64,000 bases of DNA from Desulfovibrio porci (lineage in GTDB: Bacteria; Desulfobacterota; Desulfovibrionia; Desulfovibrionales; Desulfovibrionaceae), in contig NZ_VUMH01000002.1 in NCBI RefSeq assembly GCF_009696265.1, positions 186,001 to 250,000 on the forward strand. The letters are read 5' to 3'. Positions within the stretch are counted from its first letter, which is position 1, and each line of letters starts with the position of its first letter. Below, piece by piece: positions 49,744 to 59,122 of the stretch. A model generated the notes under the pieces. That model searched no databases. It was not told where the DNA came from and saw only the letters and a program-made list of their open reading frames with translations. The translations under genes and the position numbers were made by a program.

Positions 49744-51787
49744 TCCGGGTTGCGGGCGCTTGTTCCGCGGGGGCGGTTTCGAGCCGGTGCAGGACTTCCG
49801 GCGGCGCGCCGGCCGCGCGGGCCGCATCCAGGGGCAGGACGCCGTGCAGATTGACCTGTTCCGGCCGTGCGCCAGCGTCCAGCATCAGCCGCAGCATGCA
49901 TAGTCCTGTTTCCGCGCTGACCTCTCCCAGGATTCCGGCCACGGCCGTCAGCGGCTCGCCGGGATCCCGGGCGGGACGGGGCGCGCGCCGCGCCCCGCCG
50001 TCGCTGCGGCCGGTTTCTATAAGATTGCGGGCCGCCATAAAGTCTCTCATGGCCCTGTCCCTTTCGATGGATCCGGGACGGCCCGCCAGAGGCCGCGCGG
50101 CCCAGGTCCGCAGAGGTTCATAGCTCTTCCCCCGGCGGCACCAGCCCGGAGGCCGGGTGACCAGTTTGGAAAAGCTGACTTTTTTCAGATAGGCCGCCGC
50201 CGTCAGATGCCCGCCCACCGCGCGCCAGGCCGTGTCCGGCAGTTCCAGGCGCAGAGCGCAGAGCGTGTCCAGGCTGTTGGCCCTGTCTTTTTTGCCCCGC
50301 GCCTTTATCCGCTTGTCCAGCCAGGAGCGCAGGCTGTCCTTGGGCGTGAGGTCCAGCAATTGTCCGGTCAGCAATACGGGATTGCGTTGCTCCGCTTCGG
50401 CGTTGAAACGCAGCAAGGCCTCCAGGCCCAGCCGACGCAGGCGCGCATTCAGGTCGCGTTCCAGCCGCGCAAAGCGGTCGCCGCCGCCCCGAGCCCCGTC
50501 TTTGCCAAAAATGCTCACAGCAAGGGCCACAGTGGTTTCCGGAGGAATATCCCAGGCGTTCCACTCCATGCTCAGAGGCGGCTCTTCCGCCGGACGCCCG
50601 GCGGCCAGGCCGGACAGCCAGTCAATGGTCGCGGAGCGGGCCTCGGGCAACAGACATTTGACGGCCGCCATACGCGGACCGGTGTTTTCCCGGAGGTGCA
50701 GCCAGCGCCATTCACCGGGGCCCCGGCGCTCGGTTTGCAACAGGGAATCCGGCGTGGGCGGAGCCGGGGACAGGGCATTCATGTAATGTCGTTCCGCCAG
50801 GGAAGGCGGCGGCACGGGCAGGTCGCGGGCGGGAATCAGGGTGTCGGGAGCGCCGTTGACGCCCATGGTCCTGAGCACGGCGGCCAGAACGGCCACATAG
50901 TCCTTGTCCGCGCGGGTTTCCATCTGCTCGGCCAGATTGAAGAAGCCGGACCCCCTGTCATTCAGCCGGGAAAACAGTTCGGCCAGCCAGCGCGCCAAAG
51001 CCACTTCCGGATGGCCCGGAACGGCCCACTGGCGAGGAGAGTCAACCCGGTCTGACGGAGGCTTGGGCGGCGGCGGATAGCCCAGAGCCATGCCCTCCCT
51101 GATCAGGGCCTCCGTGTGCCGAGCCACGGCCTCGTCCGGCGCGGCCAGCAGTTCGGCCAGGGGCGAGATGCCGGAGGCGTCGTAGACATTGGGTTCGGCT
51201 CCGGCGTTACGCAGTATCAGCAGAAAGAGCGGATCGGCCTTGCGCGCGGCCAGGTGCAGGGGCGTGCGACCCCGTGCGTCGCGGGCGTTGACTTGGGCGC
51301 GCAGGGGCGAATCGGACTGAAGCAGGCGCAGCAGCACGGCGTGATTGTCCGTGTTTTCCACCAGGGCATGCAGCGGAAGGCCCTGTCCCAGCGCGGGCGC
51401 GGGCAGTGTTTTGAGAACCTCCAGGGCTTCGCCGGGCCGGGCATAGCGGCAGAAGGCCGTGAATTCCTCGACCGAAGCGGGCTTGCGCCCCAGCAGCAAG
51501 CCCAGGCGGGGCGCAGCCTCCAGCAGGCTCATGGGTTTGTCCGAACGGGCCATGCGGATCAGGCCCATGAAGCTGTCCTCCAGCAGTTCCCGGAAGAGCA
51601 TGAACAGACCCAGCGCCGCGATGATCGCAAGCAGGATGCCCAACAGCCGCCGGGGAACGCCGTAGACGTTTTTCGCGTCCGCGTCCGGCATTTCGGACGG
51701 CGTCTCACATGTGGCGGGCGGCCGCGCGGAGCGGACCGGATCGTCCTTGCGCCGGAAATCGCGGCGCGCGTTTTTCGCTCGGGACAT
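49733..51787 (-). CDS. Membrane-anchored ankyrin-repeat protein of unknown function
   Basis: This 684-residue protein has a basic N-terminus, then one membrane helix (about 48-65, LLGILLAIIAALGLFMLF). A periplasmic region with degenerate ankyrin repeats follows (about 137-220: GRTPLHLAARKADPLFLLILRNAGAEPN, and GISPLAELLAA). A long middle part matches nothing I know. A last ankyrin-like motif is near 630-665 (MLRLMLDAGARPEQVNLHGVLPLDAAR). AGGAGGAGG precedes the ATG. It overlaps the tetR end by 11 bases. The gene is not part of an obvious operon. Confidence 0.75.
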   Translation of the reverse strand: MSRAKNARRDFRRKDDPVRSARPPATCETPSEMPDADAKNVYGVPRRLLGILLAIIAALGLFMLFRELLEDSFMGLIRMARSDKPMSLLEAAPRLGLLLGRKPASVEEFTAFCRYARPGEALEVLKTLPAPALGQGLPLHALVENTDNHAVLLRLLQSDSPLRAQVNARDARGRTPLHLAARKADPLFLLILRNAGAEPNVYDASGISPLAELLAAPDEAVARHTEALIREGMALGYPPPPKPPSDRVDSPRQWAVPGHPEVALARWLAELFSRLNDRGSGFFNLAEQMETRADKDYVAVLAAVLRTMGVNGAPDTLIPARDLPVPPPSLAERHYMNALSPAPPTPDSLLQTERRGPGEWRWLHLRENTGPRMAAVKCLLPEARSATIDWLSGLAAGRPAEEPPLSMEWNAWDIPPETTVALAVSIFGKDGARGGGDRFARLERDLNARLRRLGLEALLRFNAEAEQRNPVLLTGQLLDLTPKDSLRSWLDKRIKARGKKDRANSLDTLCALRLELPDTAWRAVGGHLTAAAYLKKVSFSKLVTRPPGWCRRGKSYEPLRTWAARPLAGRPGSIERDRAMRDFMAARNLIETGRSDGGARRAPRPARDPGEPLTAVAGILGEVSAETGLCMLRLMLDAGARPEQVNLHGVLPLDAARAAGAPPEVLHRLETAPAEQAPATRITP

Positions 51788-51817
51788 GCCTGCCTCCTCC
51801 TGGCCGGGCAAGATACG

Positions 51818-51866
51818 AAAAAACGGGCTCCGCGCCGCGCCCCTGGGACGCGGGAGCGGAGCCCGT
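51818..51866 (-). terminator. Intrinsic terminator of the CoADR-rhodanese gene
   Basis: GCGGAGCCCGT and ACGGGCTCCGC (51823-51833 with 51856-51866) form an 11-base perfect stem. On the minus strand it runs into TTTTTT (51818-51823). Confidence 0.9.
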
Positions 51867-51889
51867 GGATGCCGGATGCAAGCGGCGGC

Positions 51890-53599
51890 TTACGGTTTCA
51901 GACCCATCTTGGCCACGGCCTGCATGCCGCCCGTGGAATTGACCACGTCGGTGATGCCGTTGCGGGCCAGGACCAGCAGGCTGTCATAGGCGCGCAGGCC
52001 AGTATTGCAGATGAGGGCCACGGGCCGGTCTCTGGGCACTTCGTTGACCCTGGCCGCGATTTCCTCCAGCGGAATGGAGTGCCATTCCGGATGCTCGGCC
52101 TGAACGGCCTGACCGGCCTTGGCCGGGCGGGCGTCGATAAAGAAAATGTGGTTCTGGTTGCGTTTTTTCCACAACTCCATGAATTCGTCGCCGGTCACGG
52201 GTTTGAAGCGCCCGGCCAGCACGTTGTCCGCCACGTTGGCCACCACGTTGACCACGTCCATGGCCGAGGCGAAGGGCGGCGCGTAGGAAATTTCCAGGTT
52301 GGAGATGTCCTCCACCGTGGGCTTGGCGTATTGCAGCACGCTGGCCACGGCGTCCACGCGAGCCTTGAGGGCGTCGCCCGCCGAGCAGGCTCCTTGGATG
52401 CCCAGCACACGGCGGGTGGGCTTGTCCACCACCAGTTCCAGGCTCATCATGTTCTTTTCGGGATAGAAGTGGGCGCGGTCCAGCTGCTCCACGCTGACGC
52501 CGATGGCGTCGTAGCCTTCCTTGCGGGCGCGTTCCACGGTAAGGCCCGCGCCGCAGAAGGACAGCTCGAAAAGTTTCACCGCCCAGGCGCCCACATAGCC
52601 GGGGAAGGTGGCGTCGCCGCCCGCCAGATTGGTGCCGATGACGCGGCCCTGGCGGTTGGCCATGCTGCCCAGGGGCAGATAGCCCGGCTTGCCGGTGATG
52701 ATATTTTTGATGCACACGCAGTCGCCGCCCGCGTAGATGGCCGGGTCGGACGTGCGCATGTGCTCGTCCACCACCACCGCGCCGAAGGAGGCCACTTCCA
52801 GGCCCGCGTCCTTGGCCAATTGCCCGTTGGGGACGAAACCGGCGGCAAAAATCACGAGTTGGGCGGGCAGTTCGCGCTTGTCCGTGACCACCTTGCTCAC
52901 CGCGCCGTCCTTGCCTTCCAGCTTGAGCACTTTTTCGGAAGTGTAGACGTTCACCTTGTGGCTTTCGCAGTCATGGGCGGCCATCTTCGCCAGGGAGTGG
53001 GAGAGCACGCCCGGCAGGATCTGGTCCATCATTTCCACCACGCTGACCTTGACGCCCCACATGTCGGCCAGGGCCACGGCGGCCTCCAGACCGATGAAGC
53101 CGCCGCCCACGATGACGGCCTCGCTGACCTTGCCTTCCTGGCAGGCCGAGCGGATGGCGTCGGCGGCCTCCAGGCGGGTGAGCGAAAGCACGTTGTTGAG
53201 GTCCTTGCCCTCCACCGGCGGCACGCGCGGACTCGCGCCCGTGGCCAGCACCAGCTTGTCGTAAGGCAGCTTTTCCTCCTTGCCGCTGACCACGTCCTTG
53301 ACCAGCAGGGTCTTGGCCGCGCGGTCAATGGTCAGGGCGCGGGTCTGGTTGCGCACGGTGAAGCCCTTCATGGCGCGGAAAAATTCGGGGTCGCGCACGG
53401 TGTGGTAGGGCGTGGAGCGCAGGTCGTCCAGATTCTGGATTTCGCCGGAAACATAGTAGGGGATGCCGCAACCGCCGTAGGAAATGTAGACGTTTTCGTC
53501 CACAAGGGTCACTTCGGCGTCGGGCATCAGCCGCATGCAGCGGGAGGCGGCTTTGGGACCCAGGGCCACGCCGCCCACAATGAGAATTTTTTCAGGCAT
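51890..53599 (-). CDS. CoA-disulfide reductase-rhodanese fusion (NADH-dependent persulfide reductase type)
   Basis: This 569-residue enzyme has an FAD-binding N-terminus (ILIVGGVALGPKAASR) and a single redox Cys44 in YGGCGIPYYVSG, the CoADR active site. NAD binding is AVIVGGGFIGLEAAVAL, and FGD-like FAD contacts are in AIYAGGDCVC. The C-terminal rhodanese domain (about 470-569) has Cys531 in ICNTGLRA. This is the Npsr-type fusion known from Shewanella and anaerobes that reduces CoA-persulfide or polysulfide. AAGGAGTAATAT sets the start. It is a single gene between a terminator and a non-coding stretch. Confidence 0.93.
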   Translation of the reverse strand: MPEKILIVGGVALGPKAASRCMRLMPDAEVTLVDENVYISYGGCGIPYYVSGEIQNLDDLRSTPYHTVRDPEFFRAMKGFTVRNQTRALTIDRAAKTLLVKDVVSGKEEKLPYDKLVLATGASPRVPPVEGKDLNNVLSLTRLEAADAIRSACQEGKVSEAVIVGGGFIGLEAAVALADMWGVKVSVVEMMDQILPGVLSHSLAKMAAHDCESHKVNVYTSEKVLKLEGKDGAVSKVVTDKRELPAQLVIFAAGFVPNGQLAKDAGLEVASFGAVVVDEHMRTSDPAIYAGGDCVCIKNIITGKPGYLPLGSMANRQGRVIGTNLAGGDATFPGYVGAWAVKLFELSFCGAGLTVERARKEGYDAIGVSVEQLDRAHFYPEKNMMSLELVVDKPTRRVLGIQGACSAGDALKARVDAVASVLQYAKPTVEDISNLEISYAPPFASAMDVVNVVANVADNVLAGRFKPVTGDEFMELWKKRNQNHIFFIDARPAKAGQAVQAEHPEWHSIPLEEIAARVNEVPRDRPVALICNTGLRAYDSLLVLARNGITDVVNSTGGMQAVAKMGLKP

Positions 53600-53998
53600 A
53601 TATTACTCCTTAATTGTTATAGACTGATACATACACCGTTCCACAGGCATGCCCTGTGTCCTTGAGGGGGAAACGCGCGGTTTTTCCGGCGATCAGGAGG
53701 CCGGAAAAATAAGCGGGGGATTTTCCAGAAATTGGCACGCGGCGCTTTAGGAGCACGGCCCGCACGCGGGCAAGTTCCGTTTTACGCCGCGCGTGGGTAT
53801 TGTAATGCCCGCCATGCGGGGAGCAGGGTTTGCAAAGGGCCTGGGGGGCTGCGCAAGCCCCCCGGCCCCTGCCCGCATCGGAGGCGGTCCATCGCCGCTC
53901 AGGCAAAATTCTTTGTGCCCGAAGGGCAAAATTTTTGGCGCGGGGCAAAAAGTACAACCTCCAAGCCGCTATGGCCAAATGCCGTTCCCGCCGGGAAG
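53600..53998. other. Intergenic region between the CoADR gene and selB (399 bases)
   Basis: No gene is supported. The strongest element is a GC hairpin GGGGGGCT/AGCCCCCC (about 53844-53862). GGCAAAATTCTTTGTGCCCG and GGGCAAAATTTTTGGCGC follow (about 53902-53945), two related GCAAAATT-containing segments. A leaky frame on the minus strand (53610-53978) begins with TTG and lacks a ribosome site. The CoADR promoter probably lies at its left end. Confidence 0.45.
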
Positions 53999-55945
53999 TC
54001 AGCGTCCCCGGTAGCGGCGCTGATCGCCGACCCGTACGGTTATCCGTTCATTGTCCATGTATTCCAGCAGGGCGATGAGGTATTTGCGGGACAGGCCCAG
54101 AATTTCCTTCAAGCCGCCCACATCCAGATTTTCGTGATCGGCGAACCAGTGGCGCACCTGTTCCAGAATGCCGCCCAGCGCGGCGCCGTCGTAGTAGAGG
54201 CCGTCCTTCACCTTGACCAGAGCGCCCTCCTCGCAGAGCAGGCGCAGCACGGGCGCGGCCTCCCTGGCGCTGACGCCCAGCTCTTCCAGCACATCCTTGG
54301 CGTTGGGCGGGGTGAGCCCCGCGCGTTTATGGGCCTCCAGCAGCTTTTGCCGCAGGCCCGCCTGATCCGCCGCCAGGGTGACTTTATGCTCCGCCAGGCG
54401 CAGGCCTTCGCCTTCCACGGCCAGACGGCCCTGCTTGAGAGCCGCGTCCAGCACTTTCTGGATCAGGCGCGGCGGCAGGTTTTTGCTCCAGCCGGCCGAC
54501 AGGGCGTTGCGCGAAAAGGCGGGTTTGAGCGGGTCCTTGCGGTGCAGGTCCGCCGCGCGCGCCAGGCAGGCCGCCAGCAGGTCCGCGAAAGCCGCCTGGC
54601 TGATCCAGAGGCGGCTCTCCTTGTCCCAGCAGAGGGCCTCGGCCTTGGAGGACAGCAGATTCAGACCGGATTCCAGGGCGGACGCGGGCAGGCCGGTGAG
54701 GACCTTGAGCCGGGCCTCGTCGGCCCCATCCCTGCCGCGCAGGAGCAGAACGGCGCGGGTCAGGGCCGCGCGTTCCTCGGCCTTGCCGTTGCAGGCGCGC
54801 TCGTGCAGGCCGGGCAGGTTTCGCAGCAGGTTCAGCTTGTCGGCCAGTTCCGGGTCCTTGCGGCGCAGCTCCGGCGGCAGGGGGCTGACCAGAACGCCTC
54901 CGGCCACGGTGCGCAGGGGCGAATAGGCCCGCAGCACGCAGTGATCCCCGAACACGCCCACCATATCCTCGGCAAAGCGCACTTCGGCCAGGGCGGTTTC
55001 GCCGGGGGCCAGCTTGTCGCGGTCGCGGAAAACCACACGGGCCGGGCATTCGCGCGTGCCGTGGTGAAAATGGATTTCCACCCGCTGGCGCAACGGCCGG
55101 GGAGCGGAGGAAAGGCAGGTCAGGCGGAGCAGCCAGCGCCGGGAGGGGAAAAGTTCGCCGGGCCGGGCCAGCACAAAACCGCGCTCAATTTCCGTGACCT
55201 CCAGGCCCTGCACGTTGACGGCGCAACGCTGGCCCGCCGCCACCGTGTCCACGGGCTTGCCGTGGCGTTGCAGGCCGCGCGCGCGGGTGGGCAGGTCCGG
55301 CGGCATGAAGCGGGCTTCTTCCCCGGTATTGACCGCGCCGGAAATCACCGTGCCGGTGATGACCGTGCCGTGGCCCTTCATGCTGAACACGCGGTCCACG
55401 GGCAGGCGGAAGATGTCGCCGCGCCGCCGCGGGGGCAGCTCGGCGGCGCATTGCAGGATATGGGCGCGGAGCGCGTCCAGGCCTTCGCCCGTGGCCGAGG
55501 AGACGGGAAAGACCGGCGCGTTCTCCAGAAAAGTGCCTTGCAGAAAGCGCTGGATGTCCTCTTTGACCAGGGCGATCCAGTCCGCCTCGACCATGTCGGT
55601 CTTGGTCAGGGCCACAAAGCCGTTGCGGATGCCCAGCAGGGAGCAGATTTCCAGATGCTCGCGGGTCTGGGGCATGACGCCCTCGTCCGCGGCGATGACC
55701 AGCATGACGAAGTCCACGCCCGCCGCCCCGGCCACCATGTTTTTGACAAAACGCTCGTGACCGGGCACGTCCACAATGCCCAGACGTTCGCCGCCGGGCA
55801 GGTCCACCCAGGCGAAGCCCAGCTCAATGGTGATGCCCCGGCGCTTTTCCTCTTCCAGGCGGTCGCAGTCGATGCCGGTGAGGGCGCGCACCAGAGAGGT
55901 CTTGCCGTGATCAATATGCCCGGCCGTGCCCAGTACAACAGCCAT
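53999..55945 (-). CDS. selB: Selenocysteine-specific elongation factor
   Basis: SelB (648 residues) delivers Sec-tRNA to UGA codons with a SECIS stem-loop. The EF-Tu-like N-terminus has [13 protein letters not shown] (G1), [12 protein letters not shown] (G3) and TKTD (G4). Domains II and III (about 175-360) follow, and then the four winged helices that bind SECIS. ATG 55945 follows GGAGGG; a GTG nine bases earlier is possible. selA, selC and selD are not in the window. Confidence 0.95.
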   Translation of the reverse strand: MAVVLGTAGHIDHGKTSLVRALTGIDCDRLEEEKRRGITIELGFAWVDLPGGERLGIVDVPGHERFVKNMVAGAAGVDFVMLVIAADEGVMPQTREHLEICSLLGIRNGFVALTKTDMVEADWIALVKEDIQRFLQGTFLENAPVFPVSSATGEGLDALRAHILQCAAELPPRRRGDIFRLPVDRVFSMKGHGTVITGTVISGAVNTGEEARFMPPDLPTRARGLQRHGKPVDTVAAGQRCAVNVQGLEVTEIERGFVLARPGELFPSRRWLLRLTCLSSAPRPLRQRVEIHFHHGTRECPARVVFRDRDKLAPGETALAEVRFAEDMVGVFGDHCVLRAYSPLRTVAGGVLVSPLPPELRRKDPELADKLNLLRNLPGLHERACNGKAEERAALTRAVLLLRGRDGADEARLKVLTGLPASALESGLNLLSSKAEALCWDKESRLWISQAAFADLLAACLARAADLHRKDPLKPAFSRNALSAGWSKNLPPRLIQKVLDAALKQGRLAVEGEGLRLAEHKVTLAADQAGLRQKLLEAHKRAGLTPPNAKDVLEELGVSAREAAPVLRLLCEEGALVKVKDGLYYDGAALGGILEQVRHWFADHENLDVGGLKEILGLSRKYLIALLEYMDNERITVRVGDQRRYRGR

Positions 55946-56022
55946 GTTCCGCACCCTCCGTCGCCGAATATGTCAGAGCGAATATACACCGGAGAATGCG
56001 GCATTGCAAACGGGGCGGACGC

Positions 56023-56053
56023 AAAAAACGGGGAATTCGCGACGCATTCCCCG
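56023..56053 (-). terminator. Intrinsic terminator of cheV
   Basis: CGGGGAAT (56029-56036) pairs with ATTCCCCG (56046-56053). On the minus strand it is followed by TTTTTT (56023-56028). It separates cheV from selB. Confidence 0.88.
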
Positions 56054-56087
56054 TAATAGCTACATTTTTGTAGGGATATGAAAAAAA

Positions 56088-57110
56088 TCAGGCTGTTTCG
56101 GTCTGGGCGCGTTCCCGGTCCCTGATCAGGGCCATGGCCCGTTTGGCCAGCTGGGTCACTTCCGGCTTGGAGATCTGGTCGTCCGCGCCCACGCTTTCGC
56201 CCTTGTGACGCAGCTTGTCCGTGATCAGGGAGGAGAAGAGCACCACCGGCAGCTGTTTGAGCATGGGGTCGGTCTTGATGCGGTGGGTCAGGTTCAGACC
56301 GTCCATGACCGGCATTTCAATGTCCGAAACCATAACATGCACAAAATCGGTAATGGGGCGGTTGCCCTCTTCGGCGCGGCGCTTGAAGTCTTCCAGACGT
56401 TCCCAGGCTTCGCGGCCGTTTTCCACGACCTCCACGGTGAAGCCCGCCTTTTCCAGCAGGTCGCGCTGCATTTCGCGCACCAGGGCCGAGTCGTCGGCCA
56501 CCAGAGCCCGGTAGCCGGTGTTGTCCCAGTCCTCGCCCAGGTCGTCCAGGCGCAGGCCCAGTTTGGGATTGAGGTTGGCCACCACTTTTTCCAGGTCCAG
56601 CAGGAAGACGATGCGTTCCTCCAGTTTGACCACGCCGATGACCGTATTGTTGGACACCGCGGCCACGTATTTGTTGGGCTGTTCCACCTTTTCCCAGCTG
56701 ATGCGGTGGATGCGGTTGACTCCGGACACCATGAAGGCCGTGGTGACGTTATTGAACTCCGTCACGATGGTCTTGGGCTGCTCGTCGGTCTGGGTGTGGG
56801 TCTTGCCCAGCCACATGGCCAGGTCTACCAGCGGGATGATCCGGGAGCGCAGGTTGAAGGCCCCGAGCACGCTGGGGTGCTGCACTTCGGGCAGTTCCGT
56901 GACCTTGGGCATGCGGATGATTTCCAGCACCTTGGCCACGTTGACGCCGTAATACCCCCGGTAGAAGCCCGCGTCGGCGGGCGCCTGCGGATCGGCCTCC
57001 ACATTCTCTAAACCCTCTCCAACTGAGGGCGCTGCGGCCTCATCCAGGTAGAATTCCACCACTTCCAGCTCATTGGTGCCGGCTTCCAGCAGAATATTGG
57101 TCTGAGCCAT
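56088..57110 (-). CDS. cheV: CheV-type chemotaxis coupling protein (CheW-REC)
   Basis: This 340-residue protein has an N-terminal CheW-like domain (about 14-190, with FYRGYYGVNVAKVLEI, and VAAVSNNTVIGVVKLEE as the coupling face). A C-terminal receiver domain follows (about 205-335) with VADDSALV, VMVSDIEMPVMDGL (phospho-acceptor Asp) and SSLIT. It links chemoreceptors to the kinase CheA and adapts by phosphorylation. GGAGGCAGT precedes the ATG. No other chemotaxis gene is nearby. Confidence 0.92.
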   Translation of the reverse strand: MAQTNILLEAGTNELEVVEFYLDEAAAPSVGEGLENVEADPQAPADAGFYRGYYGVNVAKVLEIIRMPKVTELPEVQHPSVLGAFNLRSRIIPLVDLAMWLGKTHTQTDEQPKTIVTEFNNVTTAFMVSGVNRIHRISWEKVEQPNKYVAAVSNNTVIGVVKLEERIVFLLDLEKVVANLNPKLGLRLDDLGEDWDNTGYRALVADDSALVREMQRDLLEKAGFTVEVVENGREAWERLEDFKRRAEEGNRPITDFVHVMVSDIEMPVMDGLNLTHRIKTDPMLKQLPVVLFSSLITDKLRHKGESVGADDQISKPEVTQLAKRAMALIRDRERAQTETA

Positions 57111-57213
57111 ACTGCCTCCGAAAAGACGCTCTTACATATGATGCGGCGGGGAAAGCCCCGATATTCCGGTTTGTTCCGCGCGCGGGGCGGCCCGGTGGAT
57201 GGTCGTGCCGGGC

Positions 57214-58074
57214 CTACAATGACGCCAGCCAGTTTTCAGCGGCATCAATAAGGCTTTTCGGCGTAGATGCGCCGGCCGTTAGGCCTGCGCGCGTTTTTTG
57301 CGTAAATCTTTTGGCGTCAAGCTCATCCGCGCTCTCCACATGGAAGGTGTCGATGCCGCTCAACGCCGCCACATCCGCCAGACGGCGGGTGTTGCCGCTC
57401 TGTCTGCCTCCCACGATTACCATGACATCCACCGAGGAGGCAATGCTGCGGGCCTCCTCCTGGCGTTCGCGGGTGGCGTCGCAAATGGTGGAGAGTACTG
57501 TCAGGCCGGGGAATCGGGCGCGCAGAGCCGCTTCCAGACCGGAGAAGGTTTTACGGTCCTGGGTGGTCTGGGAGGCCAGCACATGGGCGCGGCCGGGGTC
57601 CAGACGCAGCCCGGCCAGTTCCTCCGGGCTGCCGAAAACATACGCCGGGCCGTGGGCGTAGGAGACCAGGCCGCGCACTTCCGGGTGATCGGCCTCGCCG
57701 AAGAGCAGCAGGGTCGCTCCCTGCCGCGTGGCCCGCGCGATGGCCAGCTGCGCCTTTTTGACCTTGGGGCAGGTGGCGTCCACAACCAGCGCGCCGCCCG
57801 CGCGCACGCGCTCCTCCACCTGACGGGGGATGCCGTGGGCGCGGATGATGACCCGGTCGCCGGGCCGCAACTCGGCGGCGTCGCGCACGCAGAGCACGCC
57901 TTTGGCCTCGTAGTGCGCCAGCACCTGCGGATTGTGGATGATGGGCCCCAGGGTGCGGATGCGGCCCTGCGGCCCCTCAACGGCCGCTGCTTCGTCCAGG
58001 GCCGTGTCCAGCTTTTGCAGGGCCAGACTCACGCCCATGCAGAAACCCGCGGTTTTGGCGCGGATAACGTCCAT
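57214..58074 (-). CDS. ispH: 4-hydroxy-3-methylbut-2-enyl diphosphate reductase
   Basis: IspH (286 residues) makes IPP and DMAPP in the non-mevalonate pathway with a [4Fe-4S] cluster held by Cys12 (TAGFCMGV), Cys102 (DATCPKVKK) and Cys198 (STICDATRERQ). The active-site His motif RAHGIPR and the TAGASTPKSLI end are present. It follows dus by 43 bases. Confidence 0.96.
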   Translation of the reverse strand: MDVIRAKTAGFCMGVSLALQKLDTALDEAAAVEGPQGRIRTLGPIIHNPQVLAHYEAKGVLCVRDAAELRPGDRVIIRAHGIPRQVEERVRAGGALVVDATCPKVKKAQLAIARATRQGATLLLFGEADHPEVRGLVSYAHGPAYVFGSPEELAGLRLDPGRAHVLASQTTQDRKTFSGLEAALRARFPGLTVLSTICDATRERQEEARSIASSVDVMVIVGGRQSGNTRRLADVAALSGIDTFHVESADELDAKRFTQKTRAGLTAGASTPKSLIDAAENWLASL

Positions 58075-58117
58075 AATACCAGCTCCTTGAGAGTCGGCGG
58101 TGGCGAAAAGGAGGAGA

Positions 58118-59122
58118 TCAGCGAGAAGCGGCGGCCAGAAAATTTTCCAGCGCGTCCGTGAGCTCCGACCAATCTGTACAGCGGCAGAGCTGCTGACGCA
58201 AGGCCCGGGCGCCGGGCAGGGCCCGCACGTAGCGCGGCACCACCGAGCGCATCTTCCACAGCGCGGCCTTGCCCGGACAGAGGGCGCGCGCCAGATCCAT
58301 GTGGCGCAGGATCATGGCCCGCAAGGCGGCGGGCGTGGCTTCCGCGGGCCGCTCTCCCCGGCGGAGGGTCAGATGGGCGGCGAAAATGGCCGGATCGTGC
58401 ATGGCCCCGCGCGCGTACATCACGCCTGTGGCTCCGGTCCGCTCCTGGCAACGCAGACCGTCGGCGGCGCTGAACAGGTCGCCGCTGGCCAGCAGCGGCA
58501 GGGAAAGGCGCGGCGACAGGCGGGTCAGGGCGTCCCAGTCCGCCGTGCCTCCGAAACCCTGACGGGCGGTGCGCGGGTGCAGGGTCAGCCAGCCCGCGCC
58601 CAGGTCTTCCAGGCGCAGGGCCAGTTCCGGCAGCACCGGGCGCGCGGCGTCCAGGCCCAGGCGCAGTTTGAAGCCCACCCGGCCCGTTCCGGCTTCCTCC
58701 AGCATGGCTTTTGCCACGACCAGACTGTTCTCCACGTCGCCCAGCATGGCCGCGCCCGCGCCCTGGCGCAAAACCTTGGGCACGGAGCAGCCCATGTTCA
58801 GATCGAACCAGCCGTAGCCCGCCTCGCGCAGCAGGGCCACGGCCCGGCGCAGAAAATCCGCCTCCGCGCCGAACAACTGGACCACCAGAGGCTGATCTTC
58901 GGGCAGGCTGGCCAGCAGATCGTTGGTGCCGGGGCTCTGGTAGACCAGTCCCTTGGCGCTGACCATTTCGGTCACGCAGACGGCGGCCCCGTATTCCCGG
59001 CAGAGCAGGCGGAAGGGCAGGTCGCTGTACCCGGCCAGCGGGGCCAGCCATGGCTTGTCCGGGCCAAAGGGCAGGCTTTCGGGATTCGCCGGACAGCGCG
59101 GCAGCGAAGCGGTTTTGCTCAT
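58118..59122 (-). CDS. tRNA-dihydrouridine synthase
   Basis: This 334-residue FMN-dependent Dus reduces uridine in tRNA. The TIM barrel start is LAPLAGYSDLPFRLL, the catalytic Cys112 is in DLNMGCSVPKV, and VGFKLR and HPRT are the FMN and substrate contacts. The start is ATG 59122, overlapping the SulP stop (ATGA). DusA, B or C specificity is not assigned. The last helical domain is typical. Confidence 0.92.
   Translation of the reverse strand: MSKTASLPRCPANPESLPFGPDKPWLAPLAGYSDLPFRLLCREYGAAVCVTEMVSAKGLVYQSPGTNDLLASLPEDQPLVVQLFGAEADFLRRAVALLREAGYGWFDLNMGCSVPKVLRQGAGAAMLGDVENSLVVAKAMLEEAGTGRVGFKLRLGLDAARPVLPELALRLEDLGAGWLTLHPRTARQGFGGTADWDALTRLSPRLSLPLLASGDLFSAADGLRCQERTGATGVMYARGAMHDPAIFAAHLTLRRGERPAEATPAALRAMILRHMDLARALCPGKAALWKMRSVVPRYVRALPGARALRQQLCRCTDWSELTDALENFLAAASR

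Noticed and set aside
53610..53978. A 122-codon minus-strand frame before selB
   Set aside because: It starts with TTG, lacks a ribosome site, and its composition does not look like the neighbouring proteins.
53600..55998. tRNA-Sec (selC) near selB
   Set aside because: No segment with the D-loop, T-loop and GCCA end expected of a tRNA was found on either strand.
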